The notes: a model not told the origin generated them from the sequence alone. A stretch of 8,912 bases of DNA from an uncultured Succinivibrio sp. (GCA_902772715.1 CACYBT010000302.1:1-8912); one strand, 5' to 3'; positions 1 through 6,405 are shown, counted from the first letter of the stretch. Program-made: numbers and translations.

Positions 1-105
1 GCTATTACCAATACCTATAAATTTGATGATGCCCCACAGGCTTTTGCCGATTTTGCAGCCCATGGTGCAGATATGCTGAAAGTAGAAATCGATTTTACAG
101 CATAG
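1..105 (+). CDS. C-terminal end of a probable zinc-type (MDR) alcohol dehydrogenase, partial
   Basis: An open frame runs from the first base of the window to a TAG at 103-105, giving 34 residues. The peptide contains YKFDDAPQAFADFAAHG and ends in LKVEIDF plus two residues. In the last strand-helix-strand of medium-chain zinc dehydrogenases, a segment of the type 'f.eeA.eAf......KvvI.f' closes the protein, and this tail fits that pattern. No catalytic residue or Rossmann motif is visible because the gene starts outside the window. Its position just upstream of uxaB and uxaA suggests a sugar-acid dehydrogenase, for example one oxidising an aldonate such as L-galactonate to tagaturonate, but the substrate is inference only. 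A hairpin with a following T-rich tract lies about 20 bases after the stop. Confidence 0.6.
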   Translation, partial: AITNTYKFDDAPQAFADFAAHGADMLKVEIDFTA

Positions 106-122
106 CTCTAAACTTCAAAAAC

Positions 123-163
123 TAATCGCGTATATAATTCATGTACGCGGTTATTTCTTTTAT
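123..163 (+). terminator. Probable intrinsic terminator between the dehydrogenase gene and uxaB
   Basis: The arms at 123-135 and 141-153 form a 13-bp stem (core CGCGTA/TACGCG, two G-U pairs as RNA) closed by the 5-base loop AATTC. The right arm is followed by TTTCTTTTAT. This fits a Rho-independent terminator for the upstream gene. The left arm and loop also contain a perfect TATAAT at 133-138, so the same palindrome might instead, or also, be a promoter/operator for uxaB. No good -35 box lies 16-18 bases upstream of that TATAAT. Confidence 0.6.
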
Positions 164-188
164 CTATTTTTTAGGACACTTTCTTATT

Positions 189-1700
189 ATGAGTAAATTA
201 AGTCTCGCTTTAAAACCAGAGTGCAAATCCACACTGCCAGTCAAGGTTCTTCAATTTGGTGAAGGTAACTTCATTCGCTGTTTTTTGGACTGGATGATCT
301 TCAGAATGAATCAGAAAGGTCTCTTCAACGGCAGAGTAATTGCAGTACAGCCTACTCCACGCGGGCGGACCGTGCCAATCCTAAAAGAGCAGGATGGTCT
401 GTTTACCGCAATTCTGCATGGTCTTGAGAATGGTCAGATGAAGGAGACTTTCGAGATTGTCAATACCATTGCCGCCTGCCGCAATCCATACGATGATAAC
501 GAATTTGAACAGTTAAAACAGGATATGCACTCCCCTGATCTTGAGTTCGTCTTCTCCAACACCACAGAAGCCGGTCTTGTCTACACCAAAGAAGACCTGC
601 CAGCACATGGCTGTGTGACCTCCTTCCCTGGCAAACTAACCCAGCTGCTCTTTGAGCGTTTTCAGCACTTTAAAGGCACAGCAGAAGGCTGTGCCAAAGC
701 CGGCATGTATATCATGCCATGCGAACTTCTTGAAAATAACGGCGGCAAACTGCGTGACATCATTCTTAAAATTGCTGATGACTGGAAACTTGGTGATGAG
801 TTCAAAGCCTATATCACTGAGGACTGCACCTTTGTAAACACCTTAGTGGACAGAGTGGTCTCCGGCTATCCAAAGGCTGATGCCGAACGCTATCAGAAGG
901 AATTAGGCTATGAGGATGCCCTCATGACCACAGGAGAAATGTTCAATTTCCTCGCCATTGAAAGCAGTGATGCCATCAAGGAGAAACTGCCATTTGAGAA
1001 AGCCGGACTCAATGTGGTGGTAGCCGAGGATATCACACCGTATCGTCTGCGCAAGGTACGCATCCTAAACGGCGCCCATACTTCCAATGTTCCTGCTGCC
1101 TTCCTCGCCGGTCTTGACACTGTAGACGAGATGATGACTGACAAAGTTACCGGTCCATTTGCCCGTTCTGTAATCTATGATGAAATCATCCCTGCAGTCA
1201 AACTCGACAAGGGTATGTTAAAGGAATTTGCCGATGCAGTGGTTGACAGATTTATGGATCCATCCTTGCATCATCAGCTGGCCTCCATTTTGATGAACTG
1301 TACTTCCAAGATTGCAGCCCGTGTCCTGCCATCCATCTTTGATGCCAGATCCCAGGGCATTCTGCCAAAGAAACTGTGCTTTGCAGTAGCCGCCTATATT
1401 GCCCTCTACAAAAACTGCAACGGCACTTCTCCGGTTAAGGTTGAAAGAGCCTTAGGCAAGAGTGGTGAATTCCAGGATGATGAGTATGCAGTACAGACTT
1501 TATCCAACGCCTGGACATATTATAAGGGCACTGAGGCTTCTGCCCAGATGACTGTCAAGGCCATTCTTTCAGATACAAAACTGTGGGGACGCGACCTCTC
1601 TGCTGATGTCGATCTGACTGTACTTGTCGCCAAACTGACTCATGCCATAATTTCCGATGGTGTAGTCGCTACCATGCGTGACTTACAGGAGAATAACTAA
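189..1700 (+). CDS. uxaB: Tagaturonate reductase (altronate oxidoreductase)
   Basis: This 503-residue cytoplasmic enzyme should reduce D-tagaturonate to D-altronate with NADH in galacturonate catabolism. E. coli UxaB is about 480 residues and shares recognisable blocks: QFGEGNFIR near residue 22 (dinucleotide-binding loop of the mannitol dehydrogenase family), FVFSNTTEAG, LTQLLFERF, and RKVRILNGAHTSNVPAAF at 288-305. Lys289, Asn294 and His297 have the K-x4-N-x2-H spacing of the family's catalytic residues. The blocks match UxaB better than the fructuronate reductase UxuB. I chose the ATG at 189, preceded by AGGA at 173-176, because the in-frame ATG at 141 lies inside the hairpin at 123-153, lacks a ribosome binding site and would add a non-conserved hydrophobic leader. 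The stop overlaps the uxaA start (TAATG), which implies translational coupling. Confidence 0.93.
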   Translation: MSKLSLALKPECKSTLPVKVLQFGEGNFIRCFLDWMIFRMNQKGLFNGRVIAVQPTPRGRTVPILKEQDGLFTAILHGLENGQMKETFEIVNTIAACRNPYDDNEFEQLKQDMHSPDLEFVFSNTTEAGLVYTKEDLPAHGCVTSFPGKLTQLLFERFQHFKGTAEGCAKAGMYIMPCELLENNGGKLRDIILKIADDWKLGDEFKAYITEDCTFVNTLVDRVVSGYPKADAERYQKELGYEDALMTTGEMFNFLAIESSDAIKEKLPFEKAGLNVVVAEDITPYRLRKVRILNGAHTSNVPAAFLAGLDTVDEMMTDKVTGPFARSVIYDEIIPAVKLDKGMLKEFADAVVDRFMDPSLHHQLASILMNCTSKIAARVLPSIFDARSQGILPKKLCFAVAAYIALYKNCNGTSPVKVERALGKSGEFQDDEYAVQTLSNAWTYYKGTEASAQMTVKAILSDTKLWGRDLSADVDLTVLVAKLTHAIISDGVVATMRDLQENN

Positions 1701-3187
1701 TGCGTTGTGTGGTCATAAATCCTGGTGAGGATGTTGTAGCCGTTGCGCTAGAAGATCTCAAAAAAGGCGAAACCATTAAGACCACCCAGGGAGATGTCAC
1801 CCTTGTCGATGACATCACCCGTGGCCATAAATTTGCCCTTATCGATCTCAATGAAGGCGACGAGATCATTAAATACGGCTATTCAATCGGTCATGCCACC
1901 TGCAAAATCATGAAGGGGCAGCATGTCCACTCCCAAAATGTTAAAACCAATCTTTCCGGAACCAAAGAATATACCTATAACAAGGTGGCAATTCCTGAGC
2001 CTAAGAAAGTGTCTCGTACCTTTGAAGGCTATGTCAGAAACAATGGTTTAGTCGGGATCCGCAATGAAGTATGGATTATACCGACCGTGTTCTGCGTCAA
2101 CCATATTGCCAAGGAACTTGAAACCTATGCCCGTGACAAGTTAAAGGACTTTGGCCACGTGGACGGCTGCTATGCCCTAACCCATCCTTACGGCTGTTCA
2201 CAGATGGGTGAAGATCAGACTACCACCCAGAAGGTACTCTCTGCTCTGACCCGCCACCCTAATGCCGGGGCCGTGCTGGTTTTAGGCTTAGGCTGTGAGA
2301 ACAATAATCTCAATGTCTTCAAGGAATTTTTGGACTTAAAGGATGAGCGCATTGTGTGCCTCAACTGTCAGGATGTTGAGGATGAACTTGAGGCAGGTTA
2401 TGCCCTTATTGACAAACTCTTAGAGTTTGCCAACCGCTCTCAGCGTGAAACCGTACCGCTGTCAAAACTGCGTATCGGATTGAAGTGCGGTGGCTCTGAC
2501 GGCATGTCCGGCATTACCGCCAATCCTTTAATCGGCAGAGTCAGTGATCTCGTAGTCGGTGCCGGCGGAACCTCGGTTATGACTGAAGTCCCAGAAATGT
2601 TCGGTGCCGAGCAGCTGCTCATGAACCGCGCCAAGAATGAGGAAGTCTTTAACAGGACCGTAGAACTTATCAATAACTTTAAGGGCTACTTCAAATCCCA
2701 TGGCGAGACCGTGTCTGAAAACCCATCTCCTGGCAACAAGGCCGGCGGTATTACCACGCTTGAGGACAAATCTCTAGGCTGCGTGCAAAAGGGTGGCAAA
2801 TCAGAAGTGCAGGGAGTTATCAAATATGGTGACACCATTGAACATACAGGACTTAATCTGCTGAATGCTCCTGGTAATGATGGCGTTTCCTGTTCGGCTC
2901 TGGCTGCGGCAGGCTGTGATCTTATTCTCTTCTCAACCGGACGCGGTACCCCATTTAGCACGGTTATTCCAACTATTAAAATCTCTACCAATAACGATCT
3001 TTACAAACGTAAGGGCGGCAACTGGATTGATTTTAATGCTGGAGCTATTGCCGATGGCAAGGACTTTGATACTCTTGCTGAAGAGTTACTGGACTATATT
3101 GTGAAAATTGCCTCAGGACAGGAATCTGTCTCTGAAAAGCGCAATTTCCATGAACTGCTCATCTGGAAAGATGGCGTAACACTTTAA
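1700..3187 (+). CDS. uxaA: Altronate dehydratase
   Basis: The enzyme converts D-altronate to 2-keto-3-deoxy-D-gluconate (KDG), the step after UxaB. The protein is 495 residues, the same length as E. coli UxaA. The N-terminal SAF-type domain (about 1-85) contains RGHKFAL and KYGYSIG and ends with HVHSQN, where His75 and His77 are likely metal-binding residues. The C-terminal altronate/galactarate dehydratase domain has HPYGCSQMGED, LGLGCENNN, KCGGSDGMSG, GGTSVMTEVPEMFGAE and STGRGTPFS, all characteristic of this family of iron-dependent dehydratases. The start shares its A with the last base of the uxaB stop, and AGGAG at 1687-1691 gives an 8-base spacing, so the two genes form one operon. A strong hairpin terminator follows within 10 bases of the stop. 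Galactarate dehydratase (GarD) is the main alternative but lacks this gene context. Confidence 0.95.
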   Translation: MRCVVINPGEDVVAVALEDLKKGETIKTTQGDVTLVDDITRGHKFALIDLNEGDEIIKYGYSIGHATCKIMKGQHVHSQNVKTNLSGTKEYTYNKVAIPEPKKVSRTFEGYVRNNGLVGIRNEVWIIPTVFCVNHIAKELETYARDKLKDFGHVDGCYALTHPYGCSQMGEDQTTTQKVLSALTRHPNAGAVLVLGLGCENNNLNVFKEFLDLKDERIVCLNCQDVEDELEAGYALIDKLLEFANRSQRETVPLSKLRIGLKCGGSDGMSGITANPLIGRVSDLVVGAGGTSVMTEVPEMFGAEQLLMNRAKNEEVFNRTVELINNFKGYFKSHGETVSENPSPGNKAGGITTLEDKSLGCVQKGGKSEVQGVIKYGDTIEHTGLNLLNAPGNDGVSCSALAAAGCDLILFSTGRGTPFSTVIPTIKISTNNDLYKRKGGNWIDFNAGAIADGKDFDTLAEELLDYIVKIASGQESVSEKRNFHELLIWKDGVTL

Positions 3188-3194
3188 ACATACC

Positions 3195-3228
3195 ATAATG
3201 CTCAATCACCATATTGAGCATTATTTTT
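3195..3228 (+). terminator. Intrinsic terminator of the uxaBA operon
   Basis: Perfect 12-bp stem ATAATGCTCAAT (3195-3206) with ATTGAGCATTAT (3213-3224), a 6-base loop CACCAT and a run of five T (3224-3228). It begins 8 bases after the uxaA stop, so kdgK-eda must largely rely on its own promoter. Confidence 0.9.
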
Positions 3229-3263
3229 GTAAAGCCGTATGCTTATGATGAACAGGATTTAAA

Positions 3264-3281
3264 AATTGTCTCGATACAATT
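3264..3281. promoter_or_regulatory. Candidate operator (dyad) upstream of kdgK
   Basis: AATTGTctcgatACAATT is a perfect 6-bp inverted repeat with a 6-base spacer, located 99-116 bases before the kdgK ATG. Its half-sites resemble those in operators of GntR-family hexuronate regulators (ExuR/UxuR-like, AATTGG...CCAATT), but the spacing is two bases longer. That a GntR-type regulator binds it is inference from the pathway context. Confidence 0.35.
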
Positions 3282-3289
3282 CACGGATC

Positions 3290-3331
3290 TTGCAAGTATC
3301 ATAAAGTTTTCGTGCATAAATAGGTTACAAT
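3290..3331 (+). promoter_or_regulatory. Probable kdgK-eda promoter region
   Basis: A promoter is expected here because a strong terminator precedes it. TTGCAA (3290-3295) could pair with CATAAA (3315-3320) at a 19-base spacing. Alternatively TACAAT (3326-3331) could serve as the -10 with only a weak -35 (AAAGTT, 3303-3308). Neither pair is near consensus, so the exact promoter is unresolved and may need an activator. Confidence 0.35.
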
Positions 3332-3333
3332 CA

Positions 3334-3358
3334 CTAAAGACGGTTTGACCGTCCTTAG
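3334..3358. repeat. 25-bp imperfect palindrome in the kdgK leader
   Basis: Arms CTAAAGACGGT and ACCGTCCTTAG flank TTG. Ten of eleven positions pair, and the six innermost pairs (GACGGT/ACCGTC) are perfect. It sits between the TACAAT box and the kdgK ribosome binding site (AGGAG, 3369-3373). It could be a repressor operator just downstream of the transcription start or a 5' UTR hairpin. No T-run follows, so it is not a terminator. Confidence 0.45.
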
Positions 3359-3379
3359 AAATTAAATTAGGAGTGAAAA

Positions 3380-4336
3380 ATGGATATAGGTTTACTGCTC
3401 GCAGGTGAACCAATGGGTCTTCTCATTGCCAAACAGGAAGGCCCATTAGACAGTGTCAAAGATTATTCTCTTGATGTGGCCGGCGCAGAATTTAATGTGG
3501 CTACCGGTATGGCAAGACTTGGCCATAAGGCCTCCTACCTCACCAAACTGGGTAACGATCCTTTTGGTAAACTAATTGCAAGAACCATGTCCGACAACGG
3601 CATTGACGCCTCCTTGGTACAGTACTCTGATACCGAGCGCACCGGTTTCATGCTCAAAGGCAAGGTTTCCACAGGTGATCCTCAGATTTTCTACTTTCGC
3701 AAAGGATCTGCAGCCTCCACCTTAAATGAGGATGATGTCTTAAAGGTTGACTACTCGACCTACTCCAACCTGCATATCACAGGCATTACCGCAGGAGTCT
3801 CCGAGAGCAGCCTTAAGGCCGTCTACAAGATGATTGAGTTAGGGCGCAAGGCTAACCTCTTTATTTCTTTTGATCCTAATCTGCGTCCTCAGTTATGGAA
3901 ATCCCGTGAGTATATGGTCAAAACCATCAATGACTTGGCAAGCCGTGCCGATCTGGTGCTGCCAGGCGTCGGTGAAGGAGAAATTCTCTGCGGTTCTAAA
4001 GATCCTTATGCCATCAACAAGTTCTATCTTGATAACGGAGCCTCGCACGTTATCACCAAATGCGGACCAAAAGGCGCCATTTACAGTTCCAAAACTGACA
4101 GTATTAAGGTTAAGGGCTTTATTATTGATAAGGTGGTGGATACCGTAGGCGCCGGTGACGGTTTTGCGGTAGGTGTGCTCTCCGCCCTTATGGAAGGATT
4201 AAGTTATGAACAGGCTGTAGAGCGTGGCTGCGCCATCGGTGCCATTCAGTGTACCTTTGCCGGTGACAATGAAGGTCTGCCAACACCAGAGGAATTACAG
4301 AATTTTATCTCATCTCATAAACGTACTGATTTTTAG
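3380..4336 (+). CDS. kdgK: 2-keto-3-deoxygluconate kinase (PfkB family)
   Basis: A cytoplasmic sugar kinase expected to phosphorylate KDG to 2-keto-3-deoxy-6-phosphogluconate (KDPG) with ATP. It has 318 residues, normal for the family. The N-terminal segment GLLLAGEPMG is followed by GAEFNVATGMARLG (about 35-48), the first PfkB signature. DTVGAGDGFAVG at 254-265 is the second signature, with Asp260 as the catalytic base and the GAG turn as anion hole. FDPNLRPQLW near 174 is also typical of KDG kinases. AGGAG at 3369-3373 lies 6 bases before the ATG. The specificity is assigned from its place between altronate dehydratase and KDPG aldolase; other PfkB sugar kinases are hard to separate by sequence alone. 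Its stop TAG overlaps the eda ribosome binding site, so the two genes are probably co-transcribed and coupled. Confidence 0.88.
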   Translation: MDIGLLLAGEPMGLLIAKQEGPLDSVKDYSLDVAGAEFNVATGMARLGHKASYLTKLGNDPFGKLIARTMSDNGIDASLVQYSDTERTGFMLKGKVSTGDPQIFYFRKGSAASTLNEDDVLKVDYSTYSNLHITGITAGVSESSLKAVYKMIELGRKANLFISFDPNLRPQLWKSREYMVKTINDLASRADLVLPGVGEGEILCGSKDPYAINKFYLDNGASHVITKCGPKGAIYSSKTDSIKVKGFIIDKVVDTVGAGDGFAVGVLSALMEGLSYEQAVERGCAIGAIQCTFAGDNEGLPTPEELQNFISSHKRTDF

Positions 4337-4344
4337 GAGCTACT

Positions 4345-4986
4345 ATGAAGTTTAAGGTTTTAAATGATATTGCCGCTGTGGGTATTGTGCCACTTGTTGT
4401 GTTAGAGGACGCCGCCAAGGCTGCTCCCCTAGCCCATGCTCTGGTTGAAGGTGGCATTCCTATCGCAGAGGTTACTTTCAGAACCGAGGCAGCCGCCAAG
4501 GCTATCCGTGCCATGGCTGAAGCCTGCCCTGAGATGCTTGTAGGCTCTGGTACCGTGCACAATGTCGATCAGGCCTGGGCTACCCTGGATAACGGCGGCA
4601 AGTTTGTCATTACCCCTGGCTTTAACCCTAAAGTGGTAGACTGGTGCTTAAAACATGATCTGGCTATCTGCCCAGGTACCGTAACTCCTGCCGATCTGGA
4701 GCAGGCTCTAGATTTTGGACTTGAAGTTGTCAAATTCTTCCCAGCCGCCGCCTATGGTGGCACCACCACCTTAAAGGCCCTAGCAGGTCCATATGCCAGC
4801 CTCAAGTTTGTTCCAACCGGTGGAGTTAACTTAAATAATCTTGAAGAGTATCTTAGTCTTAAGAACGTGGCTGCTGTAGGCGGTAGTTTCGTTCCAGATC
4901 CAAAACAGGTTAAGGCTGAAGATTATAAGGGAATTACTGCCTCCTGTCAGGAAATTTTAAAGAAGGTTAAAGCAGTGAGAGGTTAA
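4345..4986 (+). CDS. eda: KDPG aldolase (2-dehydro-3-deoxyphosphogluconate / KHG aldolase)
   Basis: Cleaves KDPG to pyruvate and glyceraldehyde-3-phosphate, the end of the uronate pathway and of the Entner-Doudoroff pathway. The protein has 213 residues, the same as E. coli Eda, and folds as a TIM-barrel class I aldolase. Visible active-site elements are Glu42 and Arg46 in AEVTFRTE (equivalent to E. coli Glu45 and Arg49), GSGTV near 67-71, and the Schiff-base Lys130 in VKFFPAAAYGG. PTGGVNLNN (157-165) is the phosphate-binding region. The start is set by AGGAG at 4335-4339, five bases before the ATG and overlapping the kdgK stop. Two adjacent hairpins follow the stop. Confidence 0.96.
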   Translation: MKFKVLNDIAAVGIVPLVVLEDAAKAAPLAHALVEGGIPIAEVTFRTEAAAKAIRAMAEACPEMLVGSGTVHNVDQAWATLDNGGKFVITPGFNPKVVDWCLKHDLAICPGTVTPADLEQALDFGLEVVKFFPAAAYGGTTTLKALAGPYASLKFVPTGGVNLNNLEEYLSLKNVAAVGGSFVPDPKQVKAEDYKGITASCQEILKKVKAVRG

Positions 4987-4991
4987 TTATC

Positions 4992-5034
4992 AACTCTCCC
5001 CATTCTAAGGCTGTTTTCGAGTAGGGAGAGTTTA
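4992..5034 (+). terminator. Hairpin downstream of eda, possible terminator
   Basis: AACTCTCCC (4992-5000) and GGGAGAGTT (5024-5032) form a perfect 9-bp stem with a long 23-base loop. Only TTT follows, so it would be a weak terminator alone. It begins 5 bases after the eda stop and abuts the next hairpin, so the pair may act together as the operon end. Confidence 0.5.
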
Positions 5035-5056
5035 CCCCTAAAAGGACGGGGTTTTA
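5034..5056 (+). repeat. GC hairpin resembling an IS200/IS605 right-end structure
   Basis: ACCCC (5034-5038) and GGGGT (5048-5052) enclose TAAAAGGAC and are followed by TTTTACGAC. The pattern CCCCT-(G/A)AAGGAC-GGGG followed by T-rich sequence is one I recall from the right ends of many IS200/IS605-group (tnpB) elements, where it is also the 3' part of the guide (omega) RNA. No tnpA or tnpB is present, so it would be a solo end or relic. The simpler reading is a second eda terminator (4-5 bp GC stem plus TTTT). Confidence 0.4.
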
Positions 5057-5182
5057 CGACACCTCTTGATATATTATGTTTGACTATTTTCATTAACCAC
5101 AATAACCGAATTATTTACTGTAGTTACAATATTCATGCATCAGTAAGTCTATCTTGGTTTCAAAAAAGAGGTAGGTGTAGTT

Positions 5183-5368
5183 TTAAAGTTTTTCTATCTC
5201 TTCTTTGGTGAGATTCAAAGCCTTGGCGATGGTGTCAATAGGAACATTCATCTGTTTTAAATTACGGGCAATCTTTAATCTTTCTTTAGCCTCACCTTCA
5301 GCCAGACCTTGAGCCTTGCCTTTGGCTAGACCTTCTAAAAATCCTTCAGCTCGTCCTTCTTCGCGAGC
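5183..5368 (-). pseudogene. Displaced C-terminal EG-repeat tail of the rpn gene
   Basis: On the minus strand a 61-residue frame runs from GCT at 5368 to TAA at 5185-5183, directly after the neighbouring nuclease frame but shifted. It begins AREEGRAEG, passes through EG-rich repeats (GLAKGKAQGLAEGEAKE) and ends with a short helical segment (IAKALNLTKEEIEKL). Rpn/PD-(D/E)XK family proteins commonly end in exactly such a tail, fused in frame after a DYRYLKKIG segment. A TAG at 5371-5369 blocks this frame immediately upstream, and no start codon or ribosome binding site precedes it, so it is not expressed independently. I read it as the former end of the upstream nuclease gene. Confidence 0.8.
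5282..5353 (-). repeat. EG-rich codon repeats in the rpn tail
   Basis: Degenerate repeats of GAAGGT(C/G)T(A/G)GC(T/C)-like codons encode RAEGFLEGLAKGKAQGLAEGEAKE in two-residue-plus-helix periodicity (E/K-G every three to four residues). Such low-complexity tails vary in length between paralogues and are prone to slippage. Confidence 0.6.
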
Positions 5369-6164
5369 CTATTTTTTTTAAATAGCGGTAATCAGCATCA
5401 GCTGTCAGGGCCTTTTCTTTGAGAATATATGCAATTTGTTCATCCCTATTTTTGAAATACTTTTCTGCTTCCATATACATCTGCTCCATGGTTTTGTCAC
5501 CGTCGACCAAAACCTGTCTTTCTTTTTTCGTAAGTTTAAAGGCAAACCATTTAATAAATCTCTCCTGTCGACTTAACTCTGCCAATGGTTTATCTCTTAA
5601 GCAACTTACAGATATGAATACAAACTCCAGTCTGTCTGTCATGAGTTCATGAGTCTTGGTATTTGCCACTTGATATCTTAAAATAAATCCATCTTGCTTA
5701 TGGATAGGCTTTCTTTGAATGCACAGGACAATATTTTTGCATATATTTTGGTACTCATCACCTTTTTTTATACCTGAGGTAGTTAAGAGTTTTGCTCCAT
5801 AGTAAAGTATTCTATTAGGAAGCGAACTGTCATAGTACGACTGGATTTCTAAATCTATATATTCACACGCTTCTGTCTCTACCGTCGCTACAAACAAAAA
5901 ATCCACAAACGCGGCTTTATTATCCTGACCTTCAGATGGCAATTCCGTATTCTTAAAGGTAATGGACTTAAAGCAGTCCTGTCCTTTGCGCTCTAAAATC
6001 ACATTAAGGTAATCCACAACTCCATATCTAAAGGAAGAACTGGTAAACATTTTTTTGACCAGTCTGTCATTAAAGGGGTTTATGATGTCATCAAAAGGAT
6101 TGCTCTCTAGCCTAAGGAATTTTTTTAGTTCCTCAGCTAGTATTCCGTACTTATCATTAATCAT
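5346..6164 (-). CDS. Rpn-family PD-(D/E)XK nuclease / putative transposase, frameshifted near its C terminus
   Basis: The 272-residue frame matches the Rpn (recombination-promoting nuclease) / PDDEXK_2 family, cytoplasmic DNA endonucleases implicated in recombination and, in some cases, phage defence. Visible blocks are FNDRLVKKMF at 31-40, the metal-binding pair Asp88 (FVDFLF) and Glu106-x-Gln108 (IDLEIQ), then NRILYYGAKLL. A helical C-terminal part follows, up to DADYRYLKKIG. The last six residues (SRRRTS) are out of phase. One T between GGC and CGC, where a whole codon is expected, moves the real tail into another frame at 5368-5183; a 2-base loss is the simplest cause. The nuclease core appears intact. 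The ATG at 6164 has GAGGA (6171-6175 on +) 6 bases upstream. The gene is convergent with eda. Whether the truncated product is active is unknown. Confidence 0.85.
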   Translation of the reverse strand: MINDKYGILAEELKKFLRLESNPFDDIINPFNDRLVKKMFTSSSFRYGVVDYLNVILERKGQDCFKSITFKNTELPSEGQDNKAAFVDFLFVATVETEACEYIDLEIQSYYDSSLPNRILYYGAKLLTTSGIKKGDEYQNICKNIVLCIQRKPIHKQDGFILRYQVANTKTHELMTDRLEFVFISVSCLRDKPLAELSRQERFIKWFAFKLTKKERQVLVDGDKTMEQMYMEAEKYFKNRDEQIAYILKEKALTADADYRYLKKIGSRRRTS

Positions 6165-6211
6165 TATAGTTCCTCAAAAGTTAATACAAGAAAAATTTGT
6201 GTAATAATTTT

Positions 6212-6249
6212 AGGAGGAAAAAAAGATACCTATGAAAAAACAGGACTAA
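6212..6249 (+). other. Orphan Shine-Dalgarno sequence with a five-codon ORF
   Basis: AGGAGG at 6212-6217 is a near-perfect ribosome binding site on +, followed after 14 bases by ATG AAA AAA CAG GAC TAA (6232-6249). The spacing is too long for efficient initiation and the frame encodes only five residues. It may be a leftover translation start of a deleted gene, a leader peptide, or chance in an A/G-rich stretch. Confidence 0.25.
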
Positions 6250-6405
6250 AATTGACATGTTTTTTGAAAAATCAAAAATAACTATATGTTTTAGAATAAA
6301 GATATTTTTTCAACACCCATTTAAGAGGGGTGTAAAAATCCTGTAGGTTCTCATGTACTTTGAGTATTAGAGGCAAAGGTACTTTGAAGAATTTTTATAT
6401 GATGG

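Noticed and set aside
141..188. Upstream in-frame ATG extending uxaB by 16 residues
   Set aside because: It lies inside the hairpin at 123-153, has no ribosome binding site and adds a hydrophobic leader not expected in a cytosolic reductase.
652..837. Plus-strand alternative-frame ORFs (also 2865-3104, 3870-4148, and 5419-5652 antisense to rpn)
   Set aside because: They overlap well-supported genes in another frame and resemble no protein family.
908..1144. Minus-strand open frames inside uxaB, uxaA, eda and the MBL gene (also 1669-1869, 2440-2673, 2686-2991, 4305-4562, 7876-8082)
   Set aside because: All lie antisense within strongly conserved genes, lack ribosome binding sites and have shadow-like composition.
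5365..5385. Programmed frameshift at the run of eight A in rpn
   Set aside because: The run gives slippery heptamers, but a -1 slip leads to a frame that does not encode the repeat tail, and the tail's own frame has a TAG directly after the A run. Neither slip restores the tail, so a mutation fits better.
6313..6333. ACACCC/GGGTGT hairpin as a terminator
   Set aside because: T-run and A-run are on the wrong sides for either strand, so it has no terminator polarity.
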